Shown here: positions 59,871 to 64,000 of the stretch, piece after piece
Numbering within the stretch: the first letter of the stretch is position 1
How the letters are laid out: each line of letters starts with the position of its first letter
Translations under genes and position numbers: made by a program
Source: Dongia_B soli
GTDB lineage: Bacteria; Pseudomonadota; Alphaproteobacteria; Dongiales; Dongiaceae
DNA length: 64,000 nucleotides
NCBI RefSeq assembly: GCF_034044715.1
Contig: NZ_JAXCLW010000001.1
Span: 868,001 to 932,000 of the forward strand
Direction of reading: 5' to 3'
Notes under the pieces: generated by a model
What the model saw: the letters and a program-made list of their open reading frames with translations, nothing else
The model's database searches: none
Told to the model about the DNA's origin: nothing

Positions 59871-62636
59871 ATGATGGATCGCAATCTTTTCAAATATATC
59901 TGGCGCAATAGCTGGCGCGACCAACTAGCCATTCTGGCGATCGTCCTCATATCGCAGGTCTTCTATTTCATCTCGCTCGACCTGCCGAAACAGATCGTCA
60001 ACAATGCCATTCAGGGCGAAGCCTTTAAAGGAAAGCCGACCGCGCCCTTTCTGCGGCTGACGCTGGGACCCTATGACTGGCTCGGCTTGCCAAAGGCGAC
60101 CTTGTTCGACGGCTTTCAGCTCGACCGCGTGAATTACCTGATCGCGCTCTGTTGCAGCTTCCTCTTCTTCGTTGTGCTCAATGGCTGGCTGAAGCAGCGG
60201 GTCCAGACCGAAAAGGGCCGCCTCGGCGAGCGCATGCTGCGCCGCCTGCGCTACGAATTGTTTGATCGGATTCTGCGCTTCCCCTTCAGCCATTTCCGCA
60301 AGGTCAAGCAGGCGGAAATCGCCACCATGATCAAGGATGAGGTGGAGCCGCTCGGCGGATTCATCGGCGATGCCTTTATCCAGCCGGCCTTTCTGGGCGG
60401 AACGGCGCTCACCGCACTTTATTTCCTGTTCACCCAGAGCGTCTTCCTCGGCGGCGTCACCGTTGCCATCCTGGCTGTCCAGGTTGTCGTCATTCCCCGG
60501 CTGCGGGTGAAGATTCTGCTGCTTGGCCGCGAACGCCAGATCACCGCCCGGCAGCTCGCCGGCCGCATTGCCGAAGTCGTTGACGGTGCGCAAGAGGTGC
60601 ATGTGCATGACACCTCGAATTACGAGCGGGCCGATATCGCCAATCGCCTGGGCCATATCTTCAAGATCCGCTTCGATCTCTATCAGCGGAAATTCTTCGT
60701 CAAATATCTCAATAACATGCTGGCCCAGACTACGCCTTTCCTGTTCTATCTGATCGGCGGCTACCTGGCCCTGATGGGGCGGTTCGATATCGGCAGCTTG
60801 GTAGCGGCGATCGGCGCCTATAAGGATCTGCCAAGCCCGATCAAGGAGCTGATCGACTGGGACCAGCAGCGCCAGGACGTGCAGATCAAATACGACCAGG
60901 TGACGGAACAGTTCTCGCCAACCGGTATGATGGACCGCGCCCGACAGGATGTCGGCGCCGAAATCGATCTGCCGGTGGCGCCAATCGACCTGCAGCATGT
61001 CGGCTATATCGATGAAAGCGGCGCGCGGTTGCTCGACGACGTGACCCTGACGGTGGCGCCGGATCGCAGCCTGGTGGTCATCGGCCATGGCAAGGAGACA
61101 TTGGGCTTTCTGCTGGCGCGCTTCGTCGAACCGACCACCGGCTCGATGCGGATCGGATCCCATGATGTCAAGGACCTCTCGGAAGCGGCACTTGGCCGCT
61201 ACTTCTCTTATGTCGGCGATGAAGCCTATCTCTTCCCGCATTCGATCCGCGAGAATATCATCTATGGCTTGAAGCACCGGCCGGGACCGGTGGCCGGCAG
61301 CAACGAGGAGGCGAAGCGCCACCGCGAATGGGAAATCGCCGAGGCGATGCGGGCCGGCAATCCGGTACTCGATATCAACGCTGATTGGGTCGATTATCAG
61401 GCAGCCGGCGTCGCCGATGCGGCGGGTTTGAGCATGGCGATTACCGATCTGCTGTCGGTCGCCGAGCTTGACGGCGATGTCTATCACTTCGGCCTGCGCG
61501 GCTTCATCGATCCGGCCGAAAGGCCCGAGCTTGCCCAGCAATTCCTGTTGGCGCGCCAGGCGATTGCCGAGCATCTGCGCCAGCCGGGCTACAAGACGCT
61601 CGTCGAGCCCTTCGATCCGGAGCGCTACAACAAGAATCTCACGCTGGTCGAAAACATGCTGTTCGGCACGCCAACCAGCCGCACGGGCTTCGATTATGCC
61701 CGGCTGGTTGAGAGCCCGTTCTTGACCCAACTGCTCGACCGGCAGGGGCTGACCAACGATCTGCTGCGGATGGGTCAGCATATCGCCGAGACCATGGTCG
61801 AACTCTTTGCCGATTTGCCGCCCGGCCATCCCTTCTTCGACCAGTTCAGCTTCATCGCTGCCGATGAATTGCCGGCCTATCAGCAGCTGGTGCAGCGATT
61901 GGATAAAGGTGGCCTGGGTGAGGCAACCTTGCTTGACCGGCGCAAGCTGATCGGCCTCACCTTTCCCTATATCGAGGCGCGGCACCGCTTGAACCTGATC
62001 GATACGGCACTGGAAGAGCGGCTGTTGAAGGCGCGCCGTACGGTCTTCGAGACCCTGCCGCCGGAGCTTCGTCCTCGAATCGATTTCTACGATCCGGAAC
62101 GCTACAACGCCGCCGCCTCGGTGCAGGACAATCTGCTATTCGGCCGCTTGGTCTTCGGTCAGGCCCAGGCCCATGCCAAGATCGGCAAATTGATATCCGA
62201 GGTGATCGACAATCTCGGCCTGCGTGCCCATGTCATGCAGGTCGGGCTCGATTATCACATCGGTTCCGGCGGCAAGAAGCTGTCGACCTTGCAGCGGCAG
62301 AAAGTCGCGCTGCTGCGGGCGCTGATCAAGCACCCGCAGGTCCTGGTGCTGAACAATGCCTTCGCCTTGTTCGACCATGCGACGCAGCAGCGCCTGCTGG
62401 ACCGGATCCTCAACTACCGCAAGGGCAAGGCAACCGTGCTGATGACCGATACCGCCAGCCTTGCCTGGTCCTGCGAAGATGCCGTGATCTTCAAGGATGG
62501 ACGGGTGCTGGAGGCCGGGACGGTAGCGGAGCTCGACCAGCCCGACAGCTTGTTGCGTGATCTCGCCGGGCCGCCGCGGCAGCAGCGCGCCGAAGACGAA
62601 ATCGGCCAGAGCGCGCCGGTGCCGGCGACGGCGTGA
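59871..62636 (+). CDS. Degenerate ABC-exporter-like protein with large NBD insertion
   Basis: 921 residues. Residues 1-350 resemble an ABC exporter membrane domain (helices near 20-38, 88-105, 172-190, 192-210, 287-302) with family features LRRLRYELFDRILRFPFSHF and GAQEVHVHD. Residues 370-470 are NBD-like, but the P-loop is shortened (GHGKETLG, 405-412) and the Q-loop Gln is Asp450. About 330 residues are inserted before the signature. There LSGGQ reads LSTLQ (804-808), Walker B reads VLVLNNAF with Asn828-Asn829 in place of Asp-Glu, and the H-loop His is Asp860. ATP hydrolysis by this chain is therefore unlikely. Two adjacent ATGs (59871, 59874). Divergent from the glycan operon. Confidence 0.85.
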   Translation: MMDRNLFKYIWRNSWRDQLAILAIVLISQVFYFISLDLPKQIVNNAIQGEAFKGKPTAPFLRLTLGPYDWLGLPKATLFDGFQLDRVNYLIALCCSFLFFVVLNGWLKQRVQTEKGRLGERMLRRLRYELFDRILRFPFSHFRKVKQAEIATMIKDEVEPLGGFIGDAFIQPAFLGGTALTALYFLFTQSVFLGGVTVAILAVQVVVIPRLRVKILLLGRERQITARQLAGRIAEVVDGAQEVHVHDTSNYERADIANRLGHIFKIRFDLYQRKFFVKYLNNMLAQTTPFLFYLIGGYLALMGRFDIGSLVAAIGAYKDLPSPIKELIDWDQQRQDVQIKYDQVTEQFSPTGMMDRARQDVGAEIDLPVAPIDLQHVGYIDESGARLLDDVTLTVAPDRSLVVIGHGKETLGFLLARFVEPTTGSMRIGSHDVKDLSEAALGRYFSYVGDEAYLFPHSIRENIIYGLKHRPGPVAGSNEEAKRHREWEIAEAMRAGNPVLDINADWVDYQAAGVADAAGLSMAITDLLSVAELDGDVYHFGLRGFIDPAERPELAQQFLLARQAIAEHLRQPGYKTLVEPFDPERYNKNLTLVENMLFGTPTSRTGFDYARLVESPFLTQLLDRQGLTNDLLRMGQHIAETMVELFADLPPGHPFFDQFSFIAADELPAYQQLVQRLDKGGLGEATLLDRRKLIGLTFPYIEARHRLNLIDTALEERLLKARRTVFETLPPELRPRIDFYDPERYNAAASVQDNLLFGRLVFGQAQAHAKIGKLISEVIDNLGLRAHVMQVGLDYHIGSGGKKLSTLQRQKVALLRALIKHPQVLVLNNAFALFDHATQQRLLDRILNYRKGKATVLMTDTASLAWSCEDAVIFKDGRVLEAGTVAELDQPDSLLRDLAGPPRQQRAEDEIGQSAPVPATA

Positions 62637-62736
62637 GCGAGATGAGTTCGATCGGGCAAATTTGCGGCGGCGTCATCAAAACGTCGCCAAGCCTACCTAC
62701 AAGCGGCGAAAGACCGTGCAGAGCCACGAGGACGAA

Positions 62737-62805
62737 ATGTTTGGGGACGGTATGTTCGGAGCGACAGATTTTCGCATGATGGAGCGGCAAAATGAGCATC
62801 CATGA
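62737..62805 (+). CDS. Possible 22-residue leader peptide overlapping the CNB gene
   Basis: ATG 62737 with CACGAGG upstream encodes MFGDGMFGATDFRMMERQNE plus two residues and ends at 62805, 14 bases inside the next gene in another frame. Such overlap could couple translation to the CNB gene. Codon evidence is too small to be sure; it may be chance. Confidence 0.25.
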   Translation: MFGDGMFGATDFRMMERQNEHP

Positions 62806-63244
62806 CGATGTCGAAGCCCTGCGGCGCATCCCGCTTTTTGCCAAGGTTGAGCCGTCGAAGCTAAAGCTGATGGCTTTCGCCAGCGAAAGAGCCAGTTATC
62901 ACCCCGGCGAGACGCTTTTCAGCCAGGGCGATCTTGCGGATGCCGCCTATATCATCCTGGACGGTACCGCCGATGTCATGGTGAACACGCCCAGCGGCCC
63001 GCTGAAAGTGGCAGAGATGGGACGCGACGCCTTTGTCGGCGAGATCGGCATTCTCTGTGACATACCGCGTACCGCCACCATCATTGCCCGCGAGCCGCTG
63101 ACCACCCTCAAGATCACCAAGGAGCTGTTCTTCCGCATGATCACCGACTTCCCCTCGATCGCCATCGAGGTCATGCGGGTGTTGGCGCAGCGCCTCGAAC
63201 ATACCACCGAGCAATTGCGCGACGCAGTTGCCGATCACAAGTAA
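62792..63244 (+). CDS. Stand-alone cyclic-nucleotide-binding domain protein
   Basis: 150-residue protein with one Crp-type cNMP-binding domain and no HTH. Jelly-roll features: LRRIPLFAKVEPSKLKLMAF, YHPGETLFSQGDLADAAYII and GTADVMVNTPSG. The phosphate-binding cassette GEIGILCDIPRTATI keeps the Glu and Arg that hold the cyclic phosphate, so it probably binds cAMP or cGMP. The C-terminal helix (RVLAQRLEHTTEQLRDAVAD) could be a dimer or partner interface. GGAGCGG before ATG 62792. Between the ABC gene and the methyltransferase. Confidence 0.85.
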   Translation: MSIHDDVEALRRIPLFAKVEPSKLKLMAFASERASYHPGETLFSQGDLADAAYIILDGTADVMVNTPSGPLKVAEMGRDAFVGEIGILCDIPRTATIIAREPLTTLKITKELFFRMITDFPSIAIEVMRVLAQRLEHTTEQLRDAVADHK

Positions 63245-63262
63245 GGGAAAGACCAACTACCG

Positions 63263-63751
63263 ATGAGTCGCCTAGACAGCTTCATCCGCCGCATGCAGGC
63301 GCAGCGTTCCTGCCTCAACCATGCGGCCGAGCTGGTGCGTGAGCTGCCGGGCCATGTATTGGAATTCGGGCTCGGCAACGGCCGCACCTACGATCATCTG
63401 CGCGGCCTGCTGCCGGAGCGGAACATCTATGTCTTCGACCGGCAGATCAATGCGCATCCCGATTGCGTCCCGCCCGGTGACCGGATGTTTCTCGGCGATT
63501 TCCAGGAGACCCTGCCGCAGGCGGTTGCGCAGCTCGGCGCGACGGCAGTCCTGTTGCATGCTGATTGCGGCACCGGCGACGACGCCGCGAACCGCGTGCT
63601 CGCCGATGCCCTGACGCCAAGCTTCGTGAAGCTGGCGAAAAGCGGCGCCGTGCTGATTGCCGACCGGGCGATCAATGCCGGCGAATTTGAGCCCCTGCCC
63701 CTGCCCGCCGATGTGTCAGCGGGGCGGTATTTCATGTATCGCCGCGTCTGA
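63263..63751 (+). CDS. Class I SAM-dependent methyltransferase, small
   Basis: 162-residue protein with the SAM motif I HVLEFGLGNGRTYDHLRGLL (about residues 31-50), an acidic second strand NIYVFDRQ and the motif IV-like AVLLHADCGTGDDA. Too short for extra substrate domains, so the target may be a small molecule or a protein partner. It follows the CNB gene by 18 bases. Substrate unknown. Confidence 0.8.
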   Translation: MSRLDSFIRRMQAQRSCLNHAAELVRELPGHVLEFGLGNGRTYDHLRGLLPERNIYVFDRQINAHPDCVPPGDRMFLGDFQETLPQAVAQLGATAVLLHADCGTGDDAANRVLADALTPSFVKLAKSGAVLIADRAINAGEFEPLPLPADVSAGRYFMYRRV

Positions 63752-63795
63752 GTTCGGATACCTCTTCCAAATCGTCTTAAAGTCGAAGCAGCGCC

Positions 63796-64000
63796 TCAGC
63801 CCAGCCCGGCGGCGAGGTCGACGCTTTTCTGCATGTCGAGGCGGCGGATCGAGGCGATCAGGGTCTTGACCACGGCGAGGACCGGGTCGCGGGCCGAATA
63901 GACCAGGCCGATCTGCGGGGCGGGCTGCGGCTCGACCAGGCGCCGCATGCTGAGATCCGGCAGGCCGTTGATCAGCGACAGGAAGCTGAGCGGCAGGATG
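63796..64000 (-). CDS. LysR-type regulator, C-terminal part (cut by window end)
   Basis: The last 67 residues of a protein on the minus strand, ending at TGA 63796. The segment has PDLSMRRLVEPQPAPQIGLV then YSARDPVLAVVKTLIASIRR, the typical end of the LysR substrate-binding domain, where a hydrophobic strand is followed by a final helix. The DNA-binding domain lies beyond the window. Convergent with the methyltransferase. Confidence 0.6.
   Translation of the reverse strand, partial: ILPLSFLSLINGLPDLSMRRLVEPQPAPQIGLVYSARDPVLAVVKTLIASIRRLDMQKSVDLAAGLG

Noticed and set aside
59925..61985. 686-codon open frame antisense to the ABC-like gene
   Set aside because: Long antisense frames are common opposite high-GC genes. 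Its product is low in family features, while the sense strand encodes a coherent membrane/NBD protein.
1..64000. tRNA, rRNA, CRISPR arrays, phage or insertion-sequence genes
   Set aside because: Gaps are short and were scanned for cloverleaf-like arms, regular repeats and transposase/integrase motifs; none was found. A tRNA or repeat search program would be decisive.

Overview
The window is high-GC DNA from an alphaproteobacterial chromosome, most likely a member of the Rhodospirillales or a close relative. The evidence is gene order: rho-hemJ-hemH-hemE on one side of a gap and ppsR-maf-aroE-coaE-dnaQ-secB on the other, then Tim44/mltA/smr and hslVU-hisBHAFE, all arrangements typical of alphaproteobacteria near the chromosome origin. 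No phage, plasmid, insertion sequence, CRISPR, rRNA or tRNA was recognised.

Layout. 1-12.3 kb: a partial aldo/keto reductase, a DUF2231-like remnant, the cytochrome bo3 quinol oxidase operon cyoABCD, a DUF899 protein divergent from a two-wHTH regulator and a beta-propeller protein, a KTSC protein, a Tat-exported PhoX-like phosphatase, a LysE-type exporter and a cupin. 12.3-16.6 kb: rho and late haem synthesis (hemJ, hemH, hemE), all leftward. 16.6-17.1 kb: a 541-bp gap with an AT-rich hairpin and DnaA-box-like 9-mers, the best candidate for the replication origin. 17.1-31.8 kb: ppsR, maf, aroE, coaE, murI and dnaQ run rightward, followed by secB, a phosphatase and fxsA on the other strand, then a Tim44-domain protein, mltA, an inserted lutABC lactate operon, smr, an XRE regulator, uppP and DUF1993.

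32-39.4 kb is accessory: a membrane protein, a C69-like peptidase, a Mug glycosylase, and a TetR repressor divergent from an EmrAB-like efflux pair plus an aldo/keto reductase. 39.4-46.3 kb: hslUV (with a heat-shock-type promoter), hisB-H-A-F-E broken by two covarying palindromes between hisA and hisF, a HIT protein and a GST. 46.4-52.5 kb: a complete peptide/opine-type ABC importer (two permeases, binding protein, double-NBD ATPase).

52.5-63.8 kb holds the most unusual locus. A leftward, translationally coupled glycan operon (two MurG-like predicted glycosyltransferases, two GT4 enzymes, a histidine phosphatase, a NodB-like deacetylase) is divergent from a rightward set. The rightward set is a 921-residue ABC-exporter-like protein whose Walker A, Walker B, signature, Q-loop and H-loop are all degenerate and which carries a large internal insertion with repeats, a stand-alone cyclic-nucleotide-binding-domain protein, and a small SAM methyltransferase. 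This looks like an undescribed envelope-glycan or lipid export/regulatory system; its function is inference only. The window ends in the C-terminus of a LysR-type regulator.
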